64,000 nt of DNA from Pseudomonas sp. BSw22131 (GTDB taxonomy: Bacteria > Pseudomonadota > Gammaproteobacteria > Pseudomonadales > Pseudomonadaceae): NCBI RefSeq assembly GCF_026810445.1, contig NZ_CP113949.1, positions 2,356,001-2,420,000 of the forward strand, given 5' to 3'. Of the stretch, positions 36,727 to 44,537 are shown in pieces. The notes beneath the pieces were generated by a model. That model made no database searches. It was not told the DNA's origin and saw nothing but the letters and a program-made list of their open reading frames with translations. How positions within the stretch are numbered: position 1 is the first letter of the stretch; each line of letters starts with the position of its first letter. A program made the translations under genes and the position numbers.

Positions 36727-37142
36727 TTGATTTAACCGTTCTTATAAGTTGGCTTGGCGTTGAAGGTGCTAAGGCAGGCTTGGATAAAAGTGACCTGACA
36801 ATCTCCGAAATACTAGATCTAGATTCTTCAAAAAAGTTGAGTCTGAGCAGTAAGTTGCGTCGCTCTGAAGTTATTGATTTTGTAATCGAGAATAGGCGGA
36901 AAGAGCTTTATAAGTCACCTGATGAACTTATGGATATGGATGTAGAGGCTATTAAGTCTTATTTCTCCGAGTATAGATTTACTAAGGAGGAGCTTTTGAG
37001 CTTGCTGGAAGTTATGGATATCAGGCCTAGTGGCGAGGCAAGAAAAAAATTAAATGATTTTGCTGCTCGTGAGATCAGTGAGATCGGACGATTTAAGCGT
37101 GTTGCTCATGGTAAGTCATCGCAGGGTTCTCCAAAAATATAA
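36717..37142 (+). CDS. hypothetical partner protein of ParA
   Basis: 141 residues, helical, AT-rich codons, starting MSMIDLTVLISWLGVEGAKA; the middle contains SSKLRRSEVIDFVIENRRKELYKSPDELM and the end has EARKKLNDFAAREISEIG. I do not recognise the family. It overlaps the ParA frame by 10 bases, so in the ancestral operon it was translationally coupled to ParA; a DNA-binding or adaptor role for a partition/maintenance pair is possible by position only. ATG 36723 is an alternative start. Confidence 0.65.
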   Translation: MSMIDLTVLISWLGVEGAKAGLDKSDLTISEILDLDSSKKLSLSSKLRRSEVIDFVIENRRKELYKSPDELMDMDVEAIKSYFSEYRFTKEELLSLLEVMDIRPSGEARKKLNDFAAREISEIGRFKRVAHGKSSQGSPKI

Positions 37143-37157
37143 ATTTGAGCGAGCGTC

Positions 37158-37189
37158 CCCTCCACGCTGTGCAAGCGAAGCGTGGAGGG
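37158..37189. terminator. hairpin between parA partner and integrase
   Basis: Inverted repeat CCCTCCACGCT (37158-37168) and AGCGTGGAGGG (37179-37189), 11-bp perfect stem and 10-base loop, in the gap between convergent genes. No strong T-tract. Confidence 0.6.
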
Positions 37190-37201
37190 AGTATTGCTGC
37201 A

Positions 37202-38329
37202 CTAGCGTTGGTTCGTTCGTGCACCAAGGTCAACCTCTGCTTCCACAATCTGCTTAAGCCACTCCCAGCCCTGGTAGGGGTCGCCGCGTCCTCTCAGGTG
37301 CGTGTACCGCCGTAAAGAGTTCCAGTCACGATGGCCTGACACGCTCGATACCCTGGGGATGTCCCAGTCCATTTCGAAAAGTCTGCTTATGCCGTCATGT
37401 CGCATGTCATGAAAGCGCAAATCTTTCAGCTCGAGATACTTACAAGCCCGTGTGAATGCGGCAGAGATCGAATCTGAGTTATAGGGGAAAATCTCTGCGC
37501 ACCCTTTAGGCATGCTCTGCAGGATCGCCCAAGCTTCGTCAGGAAGGTGGCACCAGACGTCGTTGCCGATCTTTTGTCCGGGGTTTTTCATGTCTCTCAC
37601 TAGGACTGCCTGGCGTTTTTCATCCAGATCGTCCCATCTAATGCGTGTGATCTCTTCCTGCCTCCGCGTGGAAAATATCGCAAACCCCAGCACTTTGGGC
37701 ATATTGATCGAAGTCGGTTTACGTATCTGCATCTCAAAAAAATGCGTGAACAGGGCGGCGAGTTCGTCTTTTGTAGGTCTCCGAGTACGCTCTTTACTCT
37801 TGCTGACCATTCCCAGCTTACGCAGGACGATTCGCGCATCTGACATTGCATGAGGGGTAACGTCATATCCCCATGCCGGCTTTGCTACAGACAGTACTGC
37901 TCCCAGATGCGACAAATCATTGCCCACAGTTTGCGCCTGGACGCCTCCACCTTCCTTGCCCATTCGCCATTGCGCGTACTCAACCAGTTTCTGACTAGTC
38001 AAAGCTGAGTCCGCCACCGCTCCCAGCCAGCTCTCGCTGATTGCAGTTAGGGTTGCCCGCTTGGTCTTGCCCAGAGGGCGAACCTTCTCGTACTCGTCTA
38101 GGTATCGATCAATCATCTGCTTGATGCTGACGGTTTTGCGGTTTATGCGTTCGATCGCACCAGGTGCGGTCAGCTCAGCTTCACGTTTCTTGATCCAGGC
38201 TTGGGCAACCTGCTTACGGTCGAAGGTTTGGGTTTCCTGATAAACTGGCAGGCCGACCCTATTGATCCGAATCTGAGCCGTGAAGCCAGTGGTTTTGTCT
38301 TTGCGTTTCCTTGCTGTGATCGTGCCCAT
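37202..38329 (-). CDS. dusA-type tyrosine recombinase/integrase
   Basis: 375 residues. The N-terminal arm-binding region starts MGTITARKRKDKTTGFTAQI; a SAM-like core-binding domain (~65-160) follows; the catalytic domain shows FSTRRQEEITRIRWDDLD (first Arg), DLRFHDMRHDGISRLFE (H-x-x-R), SGHRDWNSLRRYTHL (His/Trp region and catalytic Tyr). It is transcribed away from dusA, 101 bases from its start, the arrangement described for integrases of prophages and islands inserted in the 5' end of dusA. An eroded relative at 25888-26314 has the same relation to a dusA fragment. Confidence 0.94.
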   Translation of the reverse strand: MGTITARKRKDKTTGFTAQIRINRVGLPVYQETQTFDRKQVAQAWIKKREAELTAPGAIERINRKTVSIKQMIDRYLDEYEKVRPLGKTKRATLTAISESWLGAVADSALTSQKLVEYAQWRMGKEGGGVQAQTVGNDLSHLGAVLSVAKPAWGYDVTPHAMSDARIVLRKLGMVSKSKERTRRPTKDELAALFTHFFEMQIRKPTSINMPKVLGFAIFSTRRQEEITRIRWDDLDEKRQAVLVRDMKNPGQKIGNDVWCHLPDEAWAILQSMPKGCAEIFPYNSDSISAAFTRACKYLELKDLRFHDMRHDGISRLFEMDWDIPRVSSVSGHRDWNSLRRYTHLRGRGDPYQGWEWLKQIVEAEVDLGARTNQR

Positions 38330-38430
38330 TTCATTTGCTACATTTCAGAATCGATTTGCTACATTGTAGCAACAGCTCATGAAAAACAAGCAAAAACGGA
38401 TAAAAATAGCTGTATAAAAGACCAGTAATT

Positions 38431-39450
38431 ATGATCAGCGAAAAACGAGATACCCCAGCATACATTGGAAATTTAGCGTTTCCGCTATCCCGCCGCTTCT
38501 CCGTTGCGCCGATGATGGACTGGACCGACCGCCATTGCCGGTACTTCCTGCGCCTGCTGTCCAAAAACGCTTTGCTGTACACCGAAATGGTAACCACCGG
38601 CGCGCTGATTCATGGCGATCGCGAGCGTTTCCTGGGCCACGACGAGACCGAGCACCCACTGGCGTTGCAGTTGGGCGGCAGCACGCCTGCGGACCTTGCG
38701 GCGTGCGCGAAGCTGGGCGAAGCGGCGGGGTATGACGAGATCAACCTGAATGTGGGTTGCCCGAGCGACCGCGTGCAGAACAACATGATAGGTGCTGTGC
38801 TGATGGGGCACCCGCAGCTGGTGGCCGACTGCGTCAAAGCCATGCGCGACGCGGTGTCTGTGCCGGTCACGGTCAAGCACCGCATCGGCATCAATGGCCG
38901 CGACAGCTATGAAGCGTTGTGTGAGTTTGTCGGGACTGTGGCAGGAGCCGGCTGCACGAGTTTTACGGTGCATGCGCGGATTGCGATTCTTGAGGGTCTG
39001 TCGCCCAAAGAGAACCGCGACATTCCGCCGTTGCGCTACGACATCGCAGGGCGGTTGACCCAGGACTTTCCGCACCTTGAGTTCATCGTCAACGGCGGCA
39101 TCAAGACGCTGGAGCAATGCCACGAGCACCTGCAAACCTTCGACGGCGTGATGCTTGGCCGCGAGGCTTACCACAATCCTTACCTGCTGGCCGAAGTCGA
39201 CCGCGAGCTGTTTGGCAGCACCGCGCCGGTGATTTCGCGTTCAGACGTGCTGGCGGCGATGCGTCCCTATGTCGAGAAGCACCTGAACGATGGCGGCTCG
39301 ATGCACCACATCACGCGGCATGTGTTGGGGCTGGGGACGGGTTTTCCCGGCGCTCGCAAGTTTCGCCAGTTGTTGTCTGTCGACATTCACAAGACCAGCG
39401 ATCCACTGGGGTTGCTGGACCAGGCAGGGAAACTGCTAGAAGGGCGCTGA
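38431..39450 (+). CDS. dusA: tRNA-dihydrouridine synthase A
   Basis: 339 residues. FMN enzyme that reduces uridine 20/20a in the D-loop of tRNAs. SRRFSVAPMMDWTDRHCRYFLR, LQLGGSTPADLAAC, EINLNVGCPSDRVQNN with the catalytic Cys, and VNGGIKTLEQC with GVMLGREAYHNPY are typical. The first 22 codons (38431-38496) lie on the island side of the att core, so start codon, ribosome binding site and promoter are supplied by the island. Homologues differ in those N-terminal residues but share RRFSVAPMMDWT onward. Confidence 0.95.
   Translation: MISEKRDTPAYIGNLAFPLSRRFSVAPMMDWTDRHCRYFLRLLSKNALLYTEMVTTGALIHGDRERFLGHDETEHPLALQLGGSTPADLAACAKLGEAAGYDEINLNVGCPSDRVQNNMIGAVLMGHPQLVADCVKAMRDAVSVPVTVKHRIGINGRDSYEALCEFVGTVAGAGCTSFTVHARIAILEGLSPKENRDIPPLRYDIAGRLTQDFPHLEFIVNGGIKTLEQCHEHLQTFDGVMLGREAYHNPYLLAEVDRELFGSTAPVISRSDVLAAMRPYVEKHLNDGGSMHHITRHVLGLGTGFPGARKFRQLLSVDIHKTSDPLGLLDQAGKLLEGR
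38497..38525 (+). repeat. attR of the dusA island, inside dusA
   Basis: 29-bp repeat partner of 26473-26501 (26/29 identical, core CCGATGATGGA at 38509-38519). It encodes FSVAPMMDW of DusA. Confidence 0.87.
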
Positions 39451-39462
39451 GCTATTTCAGTC

Positions 39463-39540
39463 TTAAAACGAGCCTACGCCCAGCAGCGCCACCGAAAAGG
39501 AAACGATCAGTAAAAACAGGAGGGTCATGTTGACGGTCAT
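39463..39540 (-). CDS. 25-residue single-pass membrane peptide
   Basis: Reading MTVNMTLLFLLIVSFSVALLGVGSF then stop, essentially one hydrophobic helix with no charged residues. AGGA lies eight bases upstream of the ATG. It is convergent with dusA, 13 bases after its stop. Too short for a reliable family call; the clean ribosome binding site and pure membrane-helix composition support a small membrane protein. Codon-level conservation in relatives would decide it. Confidence 0.5.
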   Translation of the reverse strand: MTVNMTLLFLLIVSFSVALLGVGSF

Positions 39541-39934
39541 GGGCTAAGTCCTAGGAAAATCAATGGCGCATCATCCCCGTCTCGCACCGGAAAAAGAACG
39601 GCGACCATCGCTATGTTCAATATTGATCGAATTGATAGTGATCACGCCTGACGCTGCTGCCACCTCTGGCCGCAGCGTGCGATCACACCGCATGTCAATT
39701 CAGAGCCTTGGGTCTGGCTAAAGATTCCGTGTCATTTCCCAAACGGGCGCGCCTATCCCGGTAATGCTTTTGTACCCGATCAGAAATGCGCGTGAGCCCA
39801 CGGCTGACACGGCTGACACGGCTGACACGGCTGTCCGGCTTCATCTCGCTCTGCCGAGAAAAGGGTCTCGACTGGACGCAATTCTGGTAGTGGAGTAGGT
39901 TCCGCATCCCTTTATTTATTGGATTTCCATAGCC
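39541..39934. other. intergenic region upstream of ridA-like gene
   Basis: 394 bp without a supported gene. It carries the promoter of the small membrane peptide at its left end, a 9-bp tandem repeat (39802-39828) and the promoter of the RidA-family gene at its right end. Confidence 0.5.
39802..39833 (+). repeat. 9-bp tandem repeat
   Basis: GGCTGACAC repeated three times in a row (39802-39828) with a partial fourth unit GGCTG. In a non-coding region; it could vary in copy number. Confidence 0.8.
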
Positions 39935-40327
39935 ATGACTGATCGTCAGATCATTGTTCCAGATGATATGCGGCTGCTTTATGAACAGGCCGGTTACGCG
40001 CCAGCAGTAAAGGTCGGGGATACGCTCTACTGCGCTGGCCAGGTAGGTCGTACAGCGGATTTGACAGTGATCGAAGACCCGGAGGAGCAGTTTCTTGCAG
40101 CGTGGAACAACCTGCGACAGGTCCTGGCCGCCGGCGGCTGCACATTTGAAGATGTAGTCGACATGACGACCTATCACGTCGATATGCACCGCCACATGCC
40201 TGTCTTCAGACGCGTGAAGGATGAAGTCTTTCCACGTGGGGCGTGTGCCTGGACATGCATAGGTGTCAGTGATCTCGCCCGGCCGGGCCTGCTTGTCGAA
40301 ATCAAATGCATTGCGGTGCAACGATAA
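39935..40327 (+). CDS. RidA family protein
   Basis: 130 residues, the normal size of RidA/YjgF proteins, which form trimers and deaminate reactive enamines/imines. GDTLYCAGQVGR, EEQFLAAWNNLRQVLAAGGCTFEDVVDMTTYHVDM, RHMPVFRRVKDEVFP and CAWTCIGVSDLARPGLLVEIKCIAV are characteristic. The Arg that binds the carboxylate in canonical RidA (near RTAVEV) is not clearly present (RPGLLVEI), so it may belong to another RidA subfamily. Monocistronic, upstream of the rhamnose genes. Confidence 0.88.
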   Translation: MTDRQIIVPDDMRLLYEQAGYAPAVKVGDTLYCAGQVGRTADLTVIEDPEEQFLAAWNNLRQVLAAGGCTFEDVVDMTTYHVDMHRHMPVFRRVKDEVFPRGACAWTCIGVSDLARPGLLVEIKCIAVQR

Positions 40328-40508
40328 GTTTTCGCTAGATACCTCTTCATCCTTGTCAGCGGAAATTGCCAGGCTCAACCGGTGAGTATCCGATAGCTGT
40401 CGATACCTTCCGGGTATCACGGTTAACCAAAAATCGATTAGTCACGTATCGCTGCGACACCCTACAGTCGGCCTCAATAAGAACAGGTTTTATCAGCCGG
40501 AATTGAGA

Positions 40509-41390
40509 ATGACTGCTCCCACCTCGTACGCTGGCCCGATCATCGACAGTCACATTCATCTTTTCGACGCGGCTCGCGCCCAGGGTATTGCGTGGCCCGA
40601 ACCCGGGCATGCCTTGTACGGTGCTTCGCTGCCTGCGGACTACTGGGCAGTGTCCGCTGCGCATCAGGTCGAGGGCGCGATTGTGGTCGAGGCGAGCCCT
40701 TGGCGCAGTGATAATCAGTGGCTGCTGGACACGCTGCGAGAGAGTCCCGGCATGCTCGGTTTCGTCGGCAACCTGTCTCCGCTGGACCCTCGCTTTAACG
40801 ACGACTTTTCCGCACTGGAACGCGAGCCGCTGTTTCTGGGCCTGCGCTACGGCAACTTGTGGGAACGCGACCTGCTGGAAGATCAGATACGTCCCGGCTT
40901 CATCGATGGCCTGCGACGCTTGGTCGAGTCGGGCCGCAGTCTGGACAGCGCCAATCCTGATCCGCGGCTGATCAAGGGCTTGTTGCGCTTGAGCGACGCG
41001 TTGCCGGACCTGCGCATTGTCGTTGATCACTTGCCCAGCGCCGCTGTCAGTGACGATCAATGGCCTGGCTTTCAGCGTGATGTGCTGGCGCTGGCCGCCA
41101 ACCCCAATGTGTTCGCCAAGCTGGCCGAAATCCCTCAGGTCAACGCCAACGGCTTGATCAGTGACCCTGCGTATTACCGCGATCGGTTGGCCTATCTGTG
41201 GGAAGCCTTCAGTGAAGACCGTTGCCTGTTTGGCAGCGACTGGCCCAACAGCAACACCGTCGCCGATTTCGACACCACCCAGGCATTGGTCAAACACTGG
41301 CTCGCCGATCAGCCACTGGAGGTGCAGACGAAGTTTTTCCGGCGCAACGTTTTCACGGCGTATGCGCTGGCGGACAGGGGGATCGGCTGA
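40509..41390 (+). CDS. amidohydrolase family lactonase, likely L-rhamnono-lactonase
   Basis: 293 residues of the COG3618 amidohydrolase family. The N-terminus has the metal motif IIDSHIHLFDAARA, then VVEASPW, IVVDHLPSA and LFGSDWPNSN with the catalytic Asp. Members hydrolyse sugar lactones such as L-fucono- and L-rhamnono-lactone. ATG 40509 is preferred over a TTG at 40503. Its TGA overlaps the mutarotase ATG; the linked RhaT and dehydrogenase make L-rhamnono-1,4-lactone the probable substrate. Confidence 0.82.
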   Translation: MTAPTSYAGPIIDSHIHLFDAARAQGIAWPEPGHALYGASLPADYWAVSAAHQVEGAIVVEASPWRSDNQWLLDTLRESPGMLGFVGNLSPLDPRFNDDFSALEREPLFLGLRYGNLWERDLLEDQIRPGFIDGLRRLVESGRSLDSANPDPRLIKGLLRLSDALPDLRIVVDHLPSAAVSDDQWPGFQRDVLALAANPNVFAKLAEIPQVNANGLISDPAYYRDRLAYLWEAFSEDRCLFGSDWPNSNTVADFDTTQALVKHWLADQPLEVQTKFFRRNVFTAYALADRGIG

Positions 41391-41710
41391 TGGCAGTTCG
41401 CGCGTTTCGCATGAACCTCAACCCTGGCCAGACCGATGAATACCGGCGTCGTCATGACGAGATATGGCCCGAACTGGAGCAGGCCCTGCGCGATGCGGGG
41501 ATCACTGATTACCGGATTTTCCTCGATTCCGAATCCCTCGCGCTGTTCGCCGTGATGACCCATGAGCACCCTCATCAACTCGATCAATTGCCGCACTTGC
41601 CCGTCATGCAGCGCTGGTGGCGGCATATGCAATCGCTCATGCCCAGCCACCCCGACGCCTCGCCGATCAGCGTGGATCTGCAACCGGTGTTCAGCCTGAA
41701 TCGGGACTGA
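41390..41710 (+). CDS. rhaM: L-rhamnose mutarotase family protein
   Basis: 106 residues. AFRMNLNPGQTDEYRRRHDEIWPELEQALRDAGITDYRIFLD, LFAVMTHE and HMQSLMPSHPDASPIS.DLQPVF match the RhaM/YiiL family that interconverts alpha and beta anomers of L-rhamnose. The start overlaps the lactonase stop (TGATG). The His in RRHDEIWPE and the Tyr in the following strand are the expected active-site residues. Confidence 0.93.
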   Translation: MAVRAFRMNLNPGQTDEYRRRHDEIWPELEQALRDAGITDYRIFLDSESLALFAVMTHEHPHQLDQLPHLPVMQRWWRHMQSLMPSHPDASPISVDLQPVFSLNRD

Positions 41711-41780
41711 GCACACGCTCCATTCACTCAAGCGAAAGCTGACTGACTTACTCAATAACAACAAAAAAAGGACGTACATC

Positions 41781-42839
41781 GTGGAAATCATTCTGCTCGG
41801 CGTGCTGCTGCATTTCATTGGGGGAGCGGCTTCCGGCAGCTTCTACATCCCCTACAAGAAGGTCAGTGGCTGGGCGTGGGAAAGCTACTGGATCATGGGC
41901 GGTCTGTCGTCGTGGCTGATCGTGCCGTTGATCGCGGCGCAACTCACGGTGCCCGGTTACGTCGACATCTTGCGTCAGGCCGACAGCGGCACCTTGTTCT
42001 GGACTTACCTGTTTGGCGTGCTGTGGGGGATTGGCGGGCTCACGTTCGGCCTGACCATGCGTTACCTCGGGTTGTCACTGGGAATGTCCTTGGTGATGGG
42101 CTTGACCTCCGCCCTCGGCGCGTTGATGCCGGCGCTCTACCGTGACCTGTTCACCGATGCCACCACTGGCACGCTGACCGAAATGGCCGCGAGCGCCAGC
42201 GGCAATTGGGTGCTGTGGGGCGTGGCGGTGTCGATGATCGGTATAGCGTTGTGCGGGCGCGCCGGAATGCTCAAGGAGCGCGACGTGTCCGACGAAACCA
42301 AGTTCGCCAGCGTCAGTGAATTTTCGCTGGGCAAGGGCGCTGTGGTGGCGGTCATCTCTGGCGTGCTCAGCGCTTGTTTCAGTTACGGCATCGCGGCCGG
42401 CCGCCCGCTGGCCGAAGCGGCGGTGCAGCACGGCGCCAACAGCCTGTTTCAAAACAACGTGACCTTCATGGTGATCATGTGGGGCGGGCTCACCACCAAC
42501 GCCATCTGGTGCCTGTGGCTCAATCGGCGCAACCGTACATTCAGTGATTACACCAACACCCAGACGCCGCTGCTGCGCAACTACCTGTTGGTGGCGAGCG
42601 CGGGGACGCTGTGGTTCCTGCAGTTCTTCTTCTACGGGATGGGCGAAAGCCGTTTTCAGAACGACGCCAGTTCGTGGGTGCTGCATATGTCTTTCATCAT
42701 CGTTGTGTCCAACTGCTGGGGCCTGTATTTCCGCGAGTGGCAGGGCACGACCGCATCCAACAAAGGTGTGTTGATGATGGGTATCGCAGTGATTCTCGGC
42801 TCCATCGGCATGGTCGGCTACGGCAACTATCTCGGCTGA
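41781..42839 (+). CDS. rhaT: L-rhamnose-proton symporter RhaT
   Basis: 352-residue, ten-helix inner-membrane transporter. Family sequence features: FIGGAASGSFYIPYKKVSGWAWESYWI, FGVLWGIGGLTFGLTMRYLGLSLGMSL, and near the end WFLQFFFYGMGESRF and WVLHMSFIIVVSN. GTG start with AAAAAAGG upstream. Together with the neighbouring mutarotase and dehydrogenase it gives uptake and entry of L-rhamnose. Confidence 0.92.
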   Translation: MEIILLGVLLHFIGGAASGSFYIPYKKVSGWAWESYWIMGGLSSWLIVPLIAAQLTVPGYVDILRQADSGTLFWTYLFGVLWGIGGLTFGLTMRYLGLSLGMSLVMGLTSALGALMPALYRDLFTDATTGTLTEMAASASGNWVLWGVAVSMIGIALCGRAGMLKERDVSDETKFASVSEFSLGKGAVVAVISGVLSACFSYGIAAGRPLAEAAVQHGANSLFQNNVTFMVIMWGGLTTNAIWCLWLNRRNRTFSDYTNTQTPLLRNYLLVASAGTLWFLQFFFYGMGESRFQNDASSWVLHMSFIIVVSNCWGLYFREWQGTTASNKGVLMMGIAVILGSIGMVGYGNYLG

Positions 42840-42881
42840 AAACAACCCTACGGCCACACGGCATTCATTCAGGAGTTCTCT

Positions 42882-43652
42882 ATGTTACTGGCAGGCAAAA
42901 CCGTGATCATCACGGGTGCTTCACGAGGCATTGGCCGGGGCGCGGCAAAGGAGTGCGCCCGACAAGGCGCGAGCGTGGTCATCGGTCACAGCGGCAGCGA
43001 GCAGGGTCTTGCAGCCGCGCGCAGCCTGATCGAGGAGATCGCGGCATTTGGCGGGCAAGCCATCGAAGTCGGCAGTGACGCGGAAGATCCGGACACCGGC
43101 GACCGGTTGGTGAAGGGCGCCGTGGATGCCTTCGGCGGTGTTGATGTGTTCGTCAACAATGCGGGTATCTGTCCGTTTCACTCGTTCCTCGACATGCCTC
43201 GCGAGGTCTATCTGAAGACGGTCAACACCAATCTCAACGGCGCGTACTTCGCTGTGCAGGCGGCCGCCAACCAAATGAAAAACCAGGGCCGTGGCGGGGC
43301 GATCATCGCCGTCAGTTCCATCAGCGCATTGGTCGGTGGCGGCATGCAGACCCACTACACGCCGACCAAGGCCGGGCTGCACTCGCTGATGCAATCGTGC
43401 GCGATTGCGCTGGGGCCTTATGGCATTCGCTGCAACTCTGTACTGCCCGGCACCATCGCCACGGACATCAATAAAGAAGACCTGGCCGACGAAGAAAAAC
43501 TGGCCTATATGACCTCGCGCACGCCGCTCGGCCGCCTGGGTGAGCCTGAAGATGTCGCCGGACCGATCGTGTTTCTGGCCTCCGACATGGCGCGCTACGT
43601 GACCGGCGCGTCGTTGTTGGTGGACGGCGGATTGTTCGTCAATTTGCAGTAG
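42882..43652 (+). CDS. SDR family dehydrogenase, likely L-rhamnose 1-dehydrogenase
   Basis: 256 residues of a classical short-chain dehydrogenase: cofactor motif ITGASRGIGRG, NNAGI, catalytic Ser in VSSISALVGGG and Tyr/Lys in HYTPTKAG, ending TGASLLVDGGLFV. In the rhamnose cluster it fits the NAD(P)-dependent oxidation of L-rhamnose to the lactone, which the lactonase then opens. The family is certain; the substrate is from context. Confidence 0.85.
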   Translation: MLLAGKTVIITGASRGIGRGAAKECARQGASVVIGHSGSEQGLAAARSLIEEIAAFGGQAIEVGSDAEDPDTGDRLVKGAVDAFGGVDVFVNNAGICPFHSFLDMPREVYLKTVNTNLNGAYFAVQAAANQMKNQGRGGAIIAVSSISALVGGGMQTHYTPTKAGLHSLMQSCAIALGPYGIRCNSVLPGTIATDINKEDLADEEKLAYMTSRTPLGRLGEPEDVAGPIVFLASDMARYVTGASLLVDGGLFVNLQ

Positions 43653-43696
43653 CGCCAGCGGTGTTGCGCTGATTGCGGGCGCAAGCCTAATTACCT

Positions 43697-43777
43697 CTGT
43701 AGGCACCAATGTGTTGGCGATGCGGCGCAACCGGTTGAACCAATCCCACCGCCACGCGAATGAATTCGCGCCTACAG
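43697..43777. repeat. REP doublet
   Basis: Two inverted REP-like units: 43697-43724 (CTGTAGGCACCAATGTGTTGGCG...) and 43755-43777 (CGCGAATGAATTCGCGCCTACAG). The outer CTGTAGG / CCTACAG ends are complementary. They separate the rhamnose genes from the siderophore locus and resemble the elements at 11565-11663. Confidence 0.7.
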
Positions 43778-43863
43778 AAACGCCTGATGATGTAGCCAAA
43801 AGCCAGTAGGGCCGGACCTACGTCGGGTTATCAAGTTTCATACAAAGGTAAATGTTCTCCTGT

Positions 43864-43882
43864 TGCAATGAGAATCGTTTGC
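43864..43882 (+). promoter_or_regulatory. Fur box upstream of ECF sigma gene
   Basis: TGCAATGAGAATCGTTTGC agrees with 12 of 19 positions of the Fur consensus GATAATGATAATCATTATC. An in-frame ATG at 43868 lies inside it, so translation must start further down (43913 preferred). Confidence 0.75.
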
Positions 43883-43912
43883 GTTATCCTTCGCATTCCT
43901 TTGTTACCAGGG

Positions 43913-44497
43913 ATGTCGAACAAGATGGATTTTCGTCCTCTCACGGACCGGCCTCCAGCGCCGCGCTCCAGCCGTATTGGCGCGTCCTGCACATTCATCG
44001 ATCCTCGACTGGATGCGCTCATGTCCACTTATCACACCCATCGCGAAGGGCTGTTGCGCCTGGCGGCCAAGTTTCTGGGCTGCCGTGCGCGTGCTGAAGA
44101 TGTGGTGCAGGACGCGTTCGTGAAAATGCTGGAAAGCGATCTGGCCTCCACCGAACCTGCGCGCTACATGTTCCGCGTCGTGCGCAATCTGGCGATCGAC
44201 CGGCTGCGCAGGCAGCGACTTGAACGCAATCACGGCGCTGAAGCGCAACGCGACGAGCAGCCGCTCTTCGAGGTTTCGCCGGAGCGCGTGCTGGCCGGTC
44301 GTGAAACCGTCAATCAACTGGTCGGCGCCCTCAACGAGCTGCCCAAGCGCATGCGTATCGTCTTCAACCTCAGCCAGATCCAGGGCTACACCCAGCGCGA
44401 TGTGGCACGGGTCATCGGCACCTCGCCGACGATGGTCAACTTCCTGCTGCGCGACACACTGTCCCACTGCCGTGCGCGGCTGGGCGATATCCGATAA
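43913..44497 (+). CDS. ECF sigma factor, iron-starvation (PvdS-like) type
   Basis: 194 residues from ATG 43913; an earlier ATG lies inside the Fur box, and 44021 would remove part of the region that aligns with the PvdS N-terminus. Region 2: AAKFLGCRARAEDVVQDAFVKML, RYMFRVVRNLAIDRLRRQRLE. Region 4: NELPKRMRIVFNLSQIQGYTQRDVARVIGTSPTMVNFLLRDTLSHCR. The last part closely follows PvdS (SPTLVNFMIRDALVHCR). It is 40 bases upstream of the exporter gene and should direct transcription of the NRPS genes under iron limitation. No anti-sigma partner is in the window. Confidence 0.9.
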   Translation: MSNKMDFRPLTDRPPAPRSSRIGASCTFIDPRLDALMSTYHTHREGLLRLAAKFLGCRARAEDVVQDAFVKMLESDLASTEPARYMFRVVRNLAIDRLRRQRLERNHGAEAQRDEQPLFEVSPERVLAGRETVNQLVGALNELPKRMRIVFNLSQIQGYTQRDVARVIGTSPTMVNFLLRDTLSHCRARLGDIR

Positions 44498-44537
44498 CGC
44501 CATTACCTGCGTTTCATTTTCACGCCTGGAGTCATCC

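Noticed and set aside
39802..39833. Short tandem repeat considered as a CRISPR or direct-repeat array
   Set aside because: 9-bp units with no spacers; simple tandem repeat.
40356..41297. 313-codon minus-strand frame over the lactonase gene
   Set aside because: Antisense shadow of a well-supported amidohydrolase in high-GC DNA; no ribosome binding site and no family features.
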